Shown: one piece after another, positions 16,069 through 25,404 of the stretch
Layout of the letters: each line of letters begins with the position of its first letter
Position numbering within the stretch: the stretch's first letter is position 1
Assembly: GCA_035621235.1 (NCBI GenBank)
Contig: CP141731.1
Location: 1,116,001 to 1,180,000 of the forward strand
DNA length: 64,000 nucleotides
Source of the DNA: Actinomycetaceae bacterium MB13-C1-2
GTDB lineage: Bacteria; Actinomycetota; Actinomycetes; Actinomycetales; Actinomycetaceae
Reading direction: 5' to 3'
Notes under the pieces: generated by a model
Database searches by the model: none
What the model was told of the DNA's origin: nothing
What the model saw: only the letters and a program-made list of their open reading frames with translations
Translations under genes and position numbers: made by a program

Positions 16069-17319
16069 ATGACGTACCAGCCTCGAAGCATAGACCGGGA
16101 ACTCGACGATCTCCTCCCGTACGCGCCTGCGGTTGCGATTGACGGCCCCAAAGGTGTCGGGAAGACCGAAACGGCCTCACGCAGAGTCGCGTCGGTCTGG
16201 CGGATGGATGATCCGTTTCAACGTGAACAGATTCGCGCTGACTTCGCCCTCACCACGCTTCCCCAGGGCCCGGTTCTCCTTGACGAGTGGCAGAAGCTTC
16301 CCCAGGTTTGGGATTCGGTGCGTCGTCAGGTAGACGAAGGTGCGGCGCCCGGGCGGTTTCTGTTGACTGGTTCGGCAACGCCGGTCGATGCGTCTGGGAC
16401 CCACAGCGGCGCGGCACGCATACTTTCACTGCGGATGCGCCCCATGGGCCTTCATGAGCGCGGAGTGGTGGAGCCATCGGTTTCGCTTGGGCGGATGCTT
16501 GCGGGAGACGTGCCGCCGATCTCAGGGACCTCCAACTTTGTGCTGAGCGACTATGCAGACGCCATCACGGCAAGCGGTTTTCCGGCTATCGTGGGTGCTC
16601 CGAAGCGACTGCAACGGGATTTCTTGGATTCCTATCTATTGCGAGTGATCGACCGAGATCTGCCCGAGCAAGGGTATGCAGTGCGCCGCCGTGAGACCCT
16701 GACGCGGTGGTTGCGTGCCTACGCGGCTTCCTCATCATCGACGACGGCCTATTCCAGGCTCCTCGATCTCACCAATGCGGGGGATGGCGCACAACCCGCG
16801 AAGACGACGACCATCGCATACCGCGACCATCTCAGCCAAATCTGGCTTCTTGACCCGGTTCCGGGCTGGCTCCCGATCCACAGTGCATTCACGCAGGCAC
16901 GCCAAGCCCCTAAGCACCAGCTGGCGGATCCTGCCCTCGCGGCGCGCCTCCTGGGGCTGACGGGGGAGAGCCTGCTCCGGCCAGACGGCACCCACATGCT
17001 CGGCCCGCTCTTTGAGTCAATCGTGACACTTGGCGTCCGATCCATGGCGCAGGCGAATGAGGGAAAGGTTGCGCATCTACGAACTGACTCAGGTCGGCAG
17101 GAGGTCGACCTGATTGTTGAGGGCCACGAGGGACAAGTGGTGGGATTAGAAGTGGAGCTGAATCCGGCTGTGACCGACCGTGAGGTTCGACATCTGCTGT
17201 GGCTGCGGAACCAGATTCCAGATCGCGTCGTTGACCTAGCGGTGATCACAACGGGTCCCGCAGCCTATCGCAGACCTGACGGCGTGGCGGTAATTCCGCT
17301 GGCGCTGCTGGGTGCCTAG
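16069..17319 (+). CDS. AAA-family ATPase with DUF4143 domain
   Basis: A 416-residue protein of the AAA_14-DUF4143 type. The Walker A motif GPKGVGKT is at residues 26-33, and a Walker B-like VLLDEWQKLP at about 66-75. LLTGSATPV follows, resembling a sensor-1 motif. The C-terminal DUF4143 region includes KVAHLRTDSGRQEVDLIVEG, which resembles a PD-(D/E)XK nuclease-like fold (EVDLIVE). These proteins are widespread in accessory DNA and their role is unsettled. The start is set by the iterons, which end just before ATG 16069. No partner gene is apparent. Confidence 0.85.
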   Translation: MTYQPRSIDRELDDLLPYAPAVAIDGPKGVGKTETASRRVASVWRMDDPFQREQIRADFALTTLPQGPVLLDEWQKLPQVWDSVRRQVDEGAAPGRFLLTGSATPVDASGTHSGAARILSLRMRPMGLHERGVVEPSVSLGRMLAGDVPPISGTSNFVLSDYADAITASGFPAIVGAPKRLQRDFLDSYLLRVIDRDLPEQGYAVRRRETLTRWLRAYAASSSSTTAYSRLLDLTNAGDGAQPAKTTTIAYRDHLSQIWLLDPVPGWLPIHSAFTQARQAPKHQLADPALAARLLGLTGESLLRPDGTHMLGPLFESIVTLGVRSMAQANEGKVAHLRTDSGRQEVDLIVEGHEGQVVGLEVELNPAVTDREVRHLLWLRNQIPDRVVDLAVITTGPAAYRRPDGVAVIPLALLGA

Positions 17320-17563
17320 AACCGCGGGCTACAGTCCAGCGTCGGTCCCTCGGCCACGGGTGACAAAACGCAATTTTCCTGTGAGGCCCTTCTGTGACGC
17401 AACGTGGTGGAGTTCCGCTTCGACGTCCAGAAAACACCAAAGATAGCTGATGACGCGCTAAAGAAGTATGGCGGTCGTATATGACAGAACGCGCATGTGC
17501 CCGTCTGCGATCTGCTTTCGGCCCCGGTCTTGGGTCTGAGCGGAATTGGGTAGTGTGACCAGA

Positions 17564-18349
17564 ATGGACGCAACTGCACTGCTAAGTACCTATGACGAGC
17601 AACTCCGTACTGATGCCGAGACTCCGAGCGCTATTTCGGTGACTTCTCTCGGAGTTCTGCGGCTCGTGGAGTTCGCAGGTGGCCGCGGATTCGTGACCTA
17701 TCGAGACCTTGGTGGCTCTGATGCCGAGCGCATTTGGCAACTCGTGGATGCAGCGCGGGCGTTCTTTGAGGCGAGTCCGGCGATTACCAGCGTTGAGTGG
17801 AAAACACGCGGGCACGATCATGCGCCCGGTCTTCATGACGCGCTTGTTACACATGGTTTTGTGCCTGAAGAATCCGAGTCAATCATGCTTGGGGAGGCAT
17901 CATCACTCGTAGCCGACGTGCCTTTGCCAGACGGCGTCACGTTGCGGAGGATACGTGACGAACCCGATGTACGCTCCATGTGTGTGATGCAGGATCGTGT
18001 GTTTGGGGAGGAGGCATCCTACAGTCACGCCGATGCGATCCTGTCTAGACTCGGGCGCAATGACGGTATGGAACTGTGGATCGCAGAAGCCGCGGGTCAA
18101 ATTGTCAGTGCCGGGCGACTTGAGCCGGTTGTCGGTACGGACTTTGCGGGAATCTGGGGCGGAGCAACTGTGAAGGAGTGGCGGGGAAAAGGGATCTACC
18201 GCGCTCTGACGTCAGCCCGAGCGCGCTCGGCGCTGGCACTCGGGAAAACACTTATTCACAGTGACTCGACGGAGTTCTCGCGCCCGATTCTTGAGCGTTC
18301 GGGACTCATCAAGGTTTCGACGACGACACCATACATCTGGAGACGTTGA
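17564..18349 (+). CDS. GNAT-family N-acetyltransferase
   Basis: A 261-residue protein. The C-terminal half (about residues 125-258) has the GNAT fold, with the acetyl-CoA loop recognisable as GGATVKEWRGKGIYRALTSA. The N-terminal half is probably a degenerate second GNAT-like domain. The acceptor substrate is unknown. ATG 17564 is supported by TAGTGT, a -10-like hexamer 7 nt upstream. The 244 bp between the DUF4143 ATPase and this gene show nothing recognisable. Confidence 0.75.
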   Translation: MDATALLSTYDEQLRTDAETPSAISVTSLGVLRLVEFAGGRGFVTYRDLGGSDAERIWQLVDAARAFFEASPAITSVEWKTRGHDHAPGLHDALVTHGFVPEESESIMLGEASSLVADVPLPDGVTLRRIRDEPDVRSMCVMQDRVFGEEASYSHADAILSRLGRNDGMELWIAEAAGQIVSAGRLEPVVGTDFAGIWGGATVKEWRGKGIYRALTSARARSALALGKTLIHSDSTEFSRPILERSGLIKVSTTTPYIWRR

Positions 18350-18562
18350 CGATTGAGTGATGATCGGTTGACGCACTCCACGGGTACCGCGATAGTGCTT
18401 TCGTCCGCAAAGGCTGCTCTAGAGCGCCACCCGGCAGAGTTCTACTCCAGCGTGTACCGAGCAATAATCTATCTAGAGTTGATGGTTCGAACGGCGCGTA
18501 GTCGGTTAGTTTGCGGAGTGAAGATCTGTAACTCGGCATAGACGGTCAGGTGAGGAGAGACG

Positions 18563-19111
18563 ATGCAGTCCAGGGTGTTCCACATGTGCGTTCCGCTTGC
18601 CGAGGGAACGGATCGGTTGTTTCCCTTGGAGGACCTCGCAACCCTGGCGCCAAACGTCTATGAGGCGGCCGCCGCGAAGTACAAGGATTACTCCAAACGC
18701 AAGGCACTGCGTGATACGGCGATGCCTGGACTCGACAAGAAGTGGTCCCAAGTTGTGTTCCTTACCCCAGTTGATCCTCGGGCAATCTGGAGGCGCTGGC
18801 TTGACCGAACCGGTGAGAAGTTGCCGCCTGTGAAGTTCTGGGCGATCGACCCCAAGGGCATTGACGAACGGAGCGTCCTCCTTGAACGGACAGTCTCGTG
18901 CAAGGGGGCCCCTATTGATCCCCGCGAAGTTACTCGATTCAACCGAGAGTCATTCGAGACCGTCGTTAAGCTACCCGCGGCTAGCGAAGAGTGGCTTGAT
19001 GCGCTGGCGAACTCCGGTCGAAAGGGAGCATGGTTCAACGGTCAGCCACATGTGCTTGTGCCAGCTCCGGTTTCCCTTGAAGGAGCCGAAGTCATCGACT
19101 GGAGTGAATGA
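18563..19111 (+). CDS. Hypothetical protein
   Basis: A 182-residue soluble protein that I do not recognise. It has no signal peptide or membrane segment. Notable stretches are KYKDYSKRKALRDTAMPGLD and a tryptophan-rich middle (DPRAIWRRWLDRTGE, then VKFWAIDPKG). Its stop overlaps the start of the MFS-CBS gene (ATGA at 19108), so the two are probably translated from one mRNA. The 213 bp before it (18350-18562) contain only a weak 62-codon frame without convincing features. Confidence 0.6.
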   Translation: MQSRVFHMCVPLAEGTDRLFPLEDLATLAPNVYEAAAAKYKDYSKRKALRDTAMPGLDKKWSQVVFLTPVDPRAIWRRWLDRTGEKLPPVKFWAIDPKGIDERSVLLERTVSCKGAPIDPREVTRFNRESFETVVKLPAASEEWLDALANSGRKGAWFNGQPHVLVPAPVSLEGAEVIDWSE

Positions 19112-20355
19112 CGAACGACGAGGTGGAAGCTCATCCGGTCGCGTCTACGGGTTCTAGTGTTGTCGATGAATTAAGGGCGTTCGCGCGTCCGATCCTTACC
19201 TCCCGAGTCTTGCTAGTGTGTCCCGACTCTCCCTTACGAGAGATTTTTCAGAGAGCAAAACTCACCTTTGCAATGAGCAGTCCGCAACCGCGTGATCATA
19301 AGTCCAGTTGCAGTCTTCCGCTCTACTTCCAACGGTCGTTCGGGATGAGTGCGCTCGCAGCCGGTGCGCTGTTGCTAGTTCCCATTCTTGTCAACGCTGC
19401 GACAGCGATCATGGGTGGGAAAGTCATGGATAGTAGGGGACCATGGCCGCTACTGGTTATTGGTTTCGCCGTCATTGTTGTTGGTCAAGTAGCAATCTAT
19501 GCTGTTGCTCCTCAACTAAGTTGGCTGGGCGTGCTGGGCGCTGCGATTCTGTCCTTCGGTGGTCTTGGCTTGGTGCTGTCCCCGTCGCAGACAGCGGGAC
19601 TATCGACGCTATCTAGACCAGATCACTCCCACGGTGTCGCGCTTCTCAACACGTTCATACAGGTCGCAGCAGCAATCGGACCATCGCTGCTAATCGGGAT
19701 TCTCTCTTCTGTTGCTGGGACGCGCGAGAACGAGGGGGTGTCAGCCAACCAAGCAAATGCTGATGGCTTTGCGCAGGCGATTCTGGTTGCGGCAGCCATC
19801 GCGTTGGTGGGGACTGTGGTTGCCCTTTTCTACTCTCGCATGCTCGCTTCTTCACGTAAATCGGTTGGTGACGCGGAGGGGCCAACCGTCGCTTCCCTCA
19901 TGCGGACCGAGGTGTTTTCGGTTGCTGAGACGGCAACTGTTGAAGAAGTCTTGGCACAGTTTGTTTCCAAACGAACGGGAGGGCTACCGGTTATCGATGA
20001 GCGCGGTGGTGTATGCGGCTACATAACCGATGGCGACGTCTTGCGTGCGGTTGCGGGACCATCAGAGTCCGCGATTGACCTTGCCTTTGGCTCGAACATA
20101 TATCGGCAGGATCCGGTAATGCGTGACCGGGTCGCAGAGGTCATGCATTTGGGTGTCATGGAGCTTGCGTCCAAGACTGTGGTTACCGCAGAGATTGACG
20201 CGTCACTGGCGGACGTTGCGACAATGCTCGGCGCCAAACCCATCAACAAGGTGCCGGTAATTTCGGGGGGCTCAATGGTCGGTGTGCTTACGCGTGGTGA
20301 CCTGGTCCGCAGTATCTTCGGATCATTTATTGTCGACCAACCGGAACGTGCCTGA
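19108..20355 (+). pseudogene. Truncated MFS (DHA2-type) transporter with C-terminal CBS domains
   Basis: Residues 68-255 correspond to the second half of a drug:H+ antiporter-2 type MFS protein (SLPLYFQRSFGMSALAAGAL, then LSRPDHSHGVALLNTFIQ). Residues 268-405 form a CBS pair (TVEEVLAQFVSKRTGGLPV, then DVATMLGAKPINKVPVI). The N-terminal half of the transporter is absent; instead the first 66 residues are polar and unlike MFS. Near 19287-19318 another frame reads VIISPVAV where a membrane helix should be, so two compensating frameshifts are likely. It is most probably a remnant, although the CBS part is intact. It could also be a chimeric gene still translated through coupling. Confidence 0.6.
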
Positions 20356-20370
20356 CATCAGACACCACGG

Positions 20371-20943
20371 TCAGTCCTCAAGGTTGTCCCGTCCCGGGAG
20401 CCAGCTTTGATCGGGAGTGTTCCAGCCTCGTTTCTTCATCGTCTTGAAGGCTTGCTTGTGTTGTTTCGCGTCTAAGCGGTCAACGTAGATTACGCCGCCT
20501 AGGTGGTCGTACTCGTGCTGGAAGATGCGGGCAAGCCACCCCTCGGCCTCGATTTCGAAGACTTCACCATTGATGTCTCGCGCTACCAGAAGAACTCTTT
20601 CGCTCCGGCGCAGCGCGAAGCGCTCACCCGGGACTGAAAGGCACCCCTCTTCCTCATCCTCCTCGGCCGGGAGCAGAGAGTCGGGAACGGTCGGCTCTAT
20701 CCAAAGGACCGGATCGATGGCGACTCCACGGTGCTCATTTCCATCCTCGTCCGTCCAGGAGTAGGTGAAGAGGGCTTTCCCGACGCCCACCTGTGGGCCG
20801 GCTAGGCCGACGCCAGGGGCGGCATCCATGGTCTGATACATGTCGCCAACGAGGGTGCGGATCTCTTCAGAGATCTCTCCGACGGGCTCGACCGGGTTGT
20901 GAAGAACGGGATCGCCGTAGATACGAATGGGAAGAATAGTCAT
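20371..20943 (-). CDS. def: Peptide deformylase
   Basis: A 190-residue deformylase that removes the N-formyl group from nascent proteins. The three metal/active-site motifs are present: GVGLAGPQVG (Gly where Ala is usual), EEGCLSVPG and QHEYDHLGG. The start ATG 20943 is preceded on the minus strand by TAACCT (20950-20955) at a 6-nt spacing and no Shine-Dalgarno, which suggests a leaderless transcript. It is convergent with the MFS-CBS remnant, 15 bp apart. Confidence 0.95.
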   Translation of the reverse strand: MTILPIRIYGDPVLHNPVEPVGEISEEIRTLVGDMYQTMDAAPGVGLAGPQVGVGKALFTYSWTDEDGNEHRGVAIDPVLWIEPTVPDSLLPAEEDEEEGCLSVPGERFALRRSERVLLVARDINGEVFEIEAEGWLARIFQHEYDHLGGVIYVDRLDAKQHKQAFKTMKKRGWNTPDQSWLPGRDNLED

Positions 20944-21002
20944 AGGAGCAGGTTAGTCTCCGTTTGCGCAGTGAGGGTGCGGAGGGGGTCCACTTGGTTT
21001 GG

Positions 21003-21168
21003 CTAGGGTGCGTCTCCTGAATATGTGCTCAGGCGAGGATGCCCGGGAAATTCGTGGTTGCAAGGCGGAAGAGGAGGCTTTGCTGGTGGCAAAGCCGACG
21101 ATGACAACGTAGCAAGCGTGGATTTCCCGGTCACCACAGTGGGCAGAGATTCAGGAGCCACGCCCTAG
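21003..21168. mobile_element. MITE-like palindromic element, copy A (166 bp)
   Basis: A non-coding element with ends CTAGGGTGCGTCTCCTGAAT and, at the far end, ATTCAGGAGCCACGCCCTAG, which are imperfect inverted repeats of about 25 bp. Internal stems are CCGGGAAAT with ATTTCCCGG, and GGCTTTGC with GCAAAGCC around a TGGTG loop. It matches copy B (51175-51339, opposite orientation) over its whole length, by eye around 85%. It ends 9 bp before the GTG start of the next gene. There is no transposase, so it would depend on an enzyme in trans. Confidence 0.8.
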
Positions 21169-21177
21169 CATGGGGAT

Positions 21178-21708
21178 GTGCCTGCTTCGAGCCTTCTTTT
21201 GCGCCCGCCGTCCCGGTCTGATGAGCGTGAGGTTATGGCTGCTCAGAGTGAGTTGTCGGAAGAGGGCTTTGATTTCATGCTTGCCGAGGAAGACCAGACC
21301 TGGACGGAATACTTGAGTTACCTCGACCGATGTTCCCAAGGAGTGGGGCTAGCTCCCGGCCGAGTTCCCGCGACCATGCTCCTTGCAGTTGTCGATGGAG
21401 AGGTGGTCGGCCGAGTTCACATTCGTCACGAGCTCTCGCTGGGACTACGGGCGAGCGGCGGGCATATAGGGTACGGGGTTCGGCCACAGTTCCGTCGACG
21501 CGGGTACGCAACTAAAATGCTCGACCAAGGTCTTGAGTTCCTTGGCGACCTAGGCGTAGAGCGAGTACTGGTGACTTGTGACGATAACAATGTCGCCTCT
21601 ATTCGCACCATCGAGCGCGGCGGTGGGATCCTTGAAGACAAAATCGAGTTCGCCGAGGGTGCTGTAACACGCCGTTACTGGATTGATGGCCGCCGGGGTC
21701 GCCTTTAG
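21178..21708 (+). CDS. GNAT-family N-acetyltransferase
   Basis: A 176-residue acetyltransferase. The acetyl-CoA-binding motif is GYGVRPQFRRRGYATKML (about residues 100-117), and the late GNAT strand is VERVLVTCDDNNVASIRT. The substrate is unknown. The start is GTG 21178, immediately after MITE copy A, so the element forms its upstream region. Confidence 0.8.
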   Translation: MPASSLLLRPPSRSDEREVMAAQSELSEEGFDFMLAEEDQTWTEYLSYLDRCSQGVGLAPGRVPATMLLAVVDGEVVGRVHIRHELSLGLRASGGHIGYGVRPQFRRRGYATKMLDQGLEFLGDLGVERVLVTCDDNNVASIRTIERGGGILEDKIEFAEGAVTRRYWIDGRRGRL

Positions 21709-21867
21709 GGTCTCTCATATTGGCAATGTCTCTGGTGGCCCCGGTCGGGCTCTGTCGAATCCCGCGTGAGACGATCGCCATCCCAAGTCTCTCGCAGAGG
21801 CTGATGTTGTTTGTTTCGTTCACTGTAGGGGGTTGATTGGTGTTGTTCCATTGGTCAGCATTGAGGC

Positions 21868-22428
21868 ATGAGCCAAAGGCTTAGGGAAGCGTTCAAGGCC
21901 GCGCCGCGTGAGAGGTTTCTGCCGGGTGACCAGAAATCGTCGGCGTCTCTCGACATTCCCCTGCCTATTGGATTCGGGGTGACGTGCTCTCAGCCAACGA
22001 CGGTGGCGAACATGCTCTCTCTGCTGGAAGTTCAACCGGGACAAGATGTGCTGGATGTCGGTTCAGGTTCAGGATGGACGACGGCACTGCTCGCACATCT
22101 GGTCGGGGAAGAGGGAAGTGTCACCGGGGTTGAACGAATCTCCGAGCTTGTCGCTAGATCCTCGCGTGCGTTATCTGACGTTCCGAACGCGACGATTGAA
22201 CAGGCTACAGACGGCATCTTTGGTTGGCCTCAAAATTCACCGTACGACCGGATCCTCGTGTCGGCAATGGCAGATGCGGTGCCGACGGATCTGGTGGACC
22301 AGCTGACTCTCGATGGGGTAATGGTTGTTCCCGTTTCCGGGCTGATGTGCAAGGTGGTGAAGTCAGTTGATGGAAGCTCAGAGGTTTCGACGCACGGCTG
22401 GTACTCGTTCGTGCCGTTGATTCCCTAG
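21868..22428 (+). CDS. Protein-L-isoaspartate O-methyltransferase-like protein
   Basis: A 186-residue SAM-dependent methyltransferase of the PCMT group. The early family motif is FLPGDQ, followed by GFGVTCSQPTTVANML (compare GQTISQP in PCMT). Motif I is VLDVGSGSGWTTALLAHLVG. PCMT repairs isoaspartyl residues in ageing proteins; this protein is shorter than typical actinobacterial enzymes, so another acceptor is possible. It overlaps the convergent GNAT gene by 4 bp at the stop codons. Confidence 0.8.
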   Translation: MSQRLREAFKAAPRERFLPGDQKSSASLDIPLPIGFGVTCSQPTTVANMLSLLEVQPGQDVLDVGSGSGWTTALLAHLVGEEGSVTGVERISELVARSSRALSDVPNATIEQATDGIFGWPQNSPYDRILVSAMADAVPTDLVDQLTLDGVMVVPVSGLMCKVVKSVDGSSEVSTHGWYSFVPLIP

Positions 22429-22955
22429 CAGGGCTCAATACGGCGGATCATTCGGTGCATTGTCACGTTTCCCCACGATTCGTTAGTCGGGAAAATTCTA
22501 GGTTCGTCGCCAAAACCGCGGCTTCTATAGAACTGCTGTGCCCGCGTGTTGCCATCGACGACCCACAGGTAGAGGTCGCGCCCATCATCCACTTCGGCGA
22601 GGAGCTTGGTCCCGAGACCTTGGCCTCTCACCTCAGGATGGAGGTAAAGACGATCAAGACATCTTGCTGTAGGAGCGGGGAAAAATCCTGCCCCAATCTC
22701 CCACTCGCACGGCGCGTCCTCGACTGCCGCGACTCCTACGACCTTTCCTTCCCGTCGAACGATCAGACGTCTGGCCGTGCCGGGTTCGGCAAAACTCTCA
22801 ATGAGTTCGGCGACCCAGTCATCTCTATACTCACGCTGTACATCGGCGAAGTCTGAGCGAACAATACCCCGGTAGGTTTGGGCTTGCTGTGCAACGACAA
22901 AATCAAACCACTCTGGGGCATCTTCGGGAACTGGGACATCGATACTCAAAGCCAT
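22425..22955 (-). CDS. GNAT-family N-acetyltransferase
   Basis: A 176-residue acetyltransferase with the acetyl-CoA motif LYLHPEVRGQGLGTKLL and the C-terminal GNTRAQQFYRSRGF, both classical for the family. The substrate is unknown. ATG 22955 is used; a GTG one codon earlier is possible. Its stop codon lies inside that of the convergent methyltransferase gene. Confidence 0.82.
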   Translation of the reverse strand: MALSIDVPVPEDAPEWFDFVVAQQAQTYRGIVRSDFADVQREYRDDWVAELIESFAEPGTARRLIVRREGKVVGVAAVEDAPCEWEIGAGFFPAPTARCLDRLYLHPEVRGQGLGTKLLAEVDDGRDLYLWVVDGNTRAQQFYRSRGFGDEPRIFPTNESWGNVTMHRMIRRIEPC

Positions 22956-23223
22956 CACGTTGGCATTTTAGTCCGGGGAGGCGACGGCGAGGTGTCGGGC
23001 GAACGCAATCAAACACTCTGAGTTCTGGGTGTGTTTCCGATTTTTGCGCTCTTGCGGGTCCCACGTCTGCCGGGGGGTAGGAAACGGCCGGAGGAGGGGG
23101 AAACTGGGCTCTCCGCCTGTTCCGGTGGGTGTCTGCTGTTATGTCGCCGGTAAGCTTCGCGTTAGGGTTCCCAGTTCGCCGGGTCCCGAGTACGACGGGA
23201 CGGTCCCACAGGAACGGTGTGAG

Positions 23224-24198
23224 ATGACGGAAACGGCCAAGCCTCAATCGGTCTGGCAGAAGCTTGCCGCGATAGCCAAGACAAAGGCTTTTCAGTTCAC
23301 CGTTGGTGGAGTTCTGGTCATCTTGGTGCTATTCCTGTTGTCTCGGGAGGTGCACCCCGAAGAAATACTGAAGGCACTACGCCAAGCAAACGTCTGGTGG
23401 GTGGTCGCCGCCTTTGCTATTGGCATCACATCATGGTTCGGTGCTGCGATGCCACTCAAGATGCTGCCCAGCATCAAGGTTCCCTATCGCGAAGCCCTAT
23501 TGGTCCAAATATCGGCTTCGTTTGTGAACGTCGCGGTCCCCGGAGGTCTTGGCACGGCTTCGCTTGATCTCGACTACCTAAAACGAAGAGGGCTTCGAAC
23601 CTCGCGTTCCGTCGCGGTTGTTGCGCTGGTGGAATTGGCGCAAGCTGCCGCGACGGTTCTGCTGTTTGGGATTGTTTTGCTCTTTGATCACGACTTTCCA
23701 AAGATGAATTTTCCTCTCAAAGAGGTTCTGATCGGCGTCGGTATTGTGGTGGTCGTTCTCTGCGCGACGCTAGCGATACCGCAGGTACGAAACCTCGTCA
23801 TCACAAAGACGAAGGAGTTTTGGGACAAGGTAAAACCAGAGTTTCATCGCCTCAAAGAAGACCCGATGGCAGGTCTCTGGGCGATGCTTGGTCTGCTTCT
23901 TGAGACCGCTGCACATGGGGTTGCGCTGGTCTTCTGCGTTTTCGCCGTAGGTCACTCAATCTCGGTTGCCGAAGGAATTATGGTCTACCTGATCGGCACC
24001 ATAATCGGCTCCGCAATTCCTGTTCCGGGTGGCATCGGATCAACCCTCGCTGCGATGGTCACGGCTCTTCACTTCATTGGACTCACTACGAGCATTGCCA
24101 CCGTTGCGGTCGTCCTGTTCCGTTTCGCGACCTTCTATCTGCTGGTCCCGCTTGGGGGAATTGCATTTGCGTACATGCAACGAAAGAAGCTTCTCTAG
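23224..24198 (+). CDS. Lysylphosphatidylglycerol synthase-type membrane protein (UPF0104)
   Basis: A 324-residue integral membrane protein of the LPG_synthase_TM family, with 7-8 predicted segments. The family glycine-proline motifs are NVAVPGGLGTASLD and AIPVPGGIGSTLAAM. Members include flippase domains of MprF and many free-standing proteins of unknown function; no lysyl-transferase domain is present here. ATG 23224 is chosen because the frame upstream lacks hydrophobicity and reads through repeat-like sequence. Degenerate CRISPR repeats begin 16 bp after the stop. Confidence 0.82.
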   Translation: MTETAKPQSVWQKLAAIAKTKAFQFTVGGVLVILVLFLLSREVHPEEILKALRQANVWWVVAAFAIGITSWFGAAMPLKMLPSIKVPYREALLVQISASFVNVAVPGGLGTASLDLDYLKRRGLRTSRSVAVVALVELAQAAATVLLFGIVLLFDHDFPKMNFPLKEVLIGVGIVVVVLCATLAIPQVRNLVITKTKEFWDKVKPEFHRLKEDPMAGLWAMLGLLLETAAHGVALVFCVFAVGHSISVAEGIMVYLIGTIIGSAIPVPGGIGSTLAAMVTALHFIGLTTSIATVAVVLFRFATFYLLVPLGGIAFAYMQRKKLL

Positions 24199-24213
24199 GC
24201 GATTTCTCGTCCC

Positions 24214-24480
24214 CTATTTCCGTGGAAGCAAGGTGAGTGGGTTGATGATCTCGTCCCGCTTCAGACCATCCACCGTATTTCCGTGGAAGCAAGGTGAGTT
24301 GGCGGGGAACGACCAGAGGCTGGACAGGCATGGTGGTCGTATCTTCGGGTGTCGAAGCAACGTTGACTGTCCGCACGCGATTTCGTAGGTCGATTAGTGT
24401 TCCCCGTTGCGTCGGGTTAGTCTGCCGATCGATGTGCGCGTCGTTTCGTCGGCCGCTTTACGCCGTTGCATCGGGGTTGC
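24214..24480 (+). CRISPR. Decayed type I-E-like CRISPR array (I)
   Basis: TATTTCCGTGGAAGCAAGG is repeated exactly at 24215 and 24276, 61 bp apart (24-bp identity). A degraded copy begins near 24339 (GTATCTTCGGGTGTCGAAGC). GTGTTCCCCGTTGCGTCGGG lies at 24397, exactly 122 bp after the second unit (GTATTTCC at 24275). This last unit closely resembles type I-E repeats. A possible fifth (CCGTTGCATCGGGG) is at 24463, inside the end of the DUF1275 gene. The 61-bp period equals a 28-29-bp repeat plus a 32-33-bp spacer. No cas gene or intact leader is visible. Confidence 0.6.
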
Positions 24481-25234
24481 TTCTGTCCCGTATTGCGGCA
24501 ATAAGTAGCCCAAACGTGATCGCTATGGCACCGACGATGGAGAGGCCGTTCCACAGTTTGTCCAACCCGAATCCGATCGCGCCACCGCCTGCAAAACCGA
24601 GTATGACGAGGAAATAGATTCCCGCGTTGCGCAGATTTGATGCGCCATTTGCGTCTTTCTTTGAGAAGAACGACTGCATCAGATAGTTAAATGCCAACTG
24701 AAGTGCAAGGGTGACTGCAACGTTACCGTAGGACATGCCCTTTACTTTATGGAAACCATTTCCCTGCATACCCGCGGCAAACGAAATGATCCAGGCAATA
24801 TGCTCGGGCCGAAGTGCTCCGGTCATGACCATGGTCAGGGCGAGGAACATTACTGCGATCAATGCGACCTGAAGAAACGGTGTGTACCTAACACTCTTAC
24901 GCATTGCCACGGCGATGATCGCCCCTGCGAAGAATGATCCCAACCCGAAAGCGATGACAGCGCCGGTGGCGAACAAAAGCTTTGACCAGTCACCCGCAAC
25001 CAGTTGGTATCCCATCTGAATAACGTTGCCCGATTGAACGGTAGCGAACGTCTGGGCATTGGCGAATGCCCATGCATTTAGTAGTCCGGCACCCACAGCG
25101 AGTACGGAGGCGATTCCCGGTTGTTCCATCAGGGGAAAGCTCGATGGGTGCATAGACGCAGCGGTCACCCTCGATAGGGAGGTGCTCTGCCCTAACCCAG
25201 GCCTAAGCTGTGCGGAATTGGTGTCATGAGACAT
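24458..25234 (-). CDS. DUF1275 (YoaK-type) membrane protein
   Basis: A 258-residue protein with 6 to 7 hydrophobic segments. The DUF1275 hallmark is NAWAFANAQTFATVQSGNVI, and MQGNGFHKVKGMSYGNVAVT comes later. The function of the family is unknown. ATG 25234 follows the sequence AGGAGCTTGC, a good ribosome-binding site, although the frame is open further upstream. Its last codons overlap a possible fifth repeat of the decayed CRISPR array. Confidence 0.82.
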   Translation of the reverse strand: MSHDTNSAQLRPGLGQSTSLSRVTAASMHPSSFPLMEQPGIASVLAVGAGLLNAWAFANAQTFATVQSGNVIQMGYQLVAGDWSKLLFATGAVIAFGLGSFFAGAIIAVAMRKSVRYTPFLQVALIAVMFLALTMVMTGALRPEHIAWIISFAAGMQGNGFHKVKGMSYGNVAVTLALQLAFNYLMQSFFSKKDANGASNLRNAGIYFLVILGFAGGGAIGFGLDKLWNGLSIVGAIAITFGLLIAAIRDRSNPDATA

Positions 25235-25404
25235 GCAAGCTCCTAGGATCCTATTCGTCAAACCCTGTGTGTAGCGACCAGTCAGGGACAGGCTCAGGTC
25301 CATGGTAGTCATCAGGTGGCATTGGGGACTTCCGGGGTGAAGAACAGGGGTGAAGTCGTTGGAATTCGGCCCTTTGTGACGTCGAAACCAGCCATAATCA
25401 CGCC

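Noticed and set aside
18353-18541. Small 62-codon reading frame between the GNAT and the hypothetical gene
   Set aside because: It starts with a non-ATG codon, lacks a ribosome-binding site and shows no recognisable protein features.
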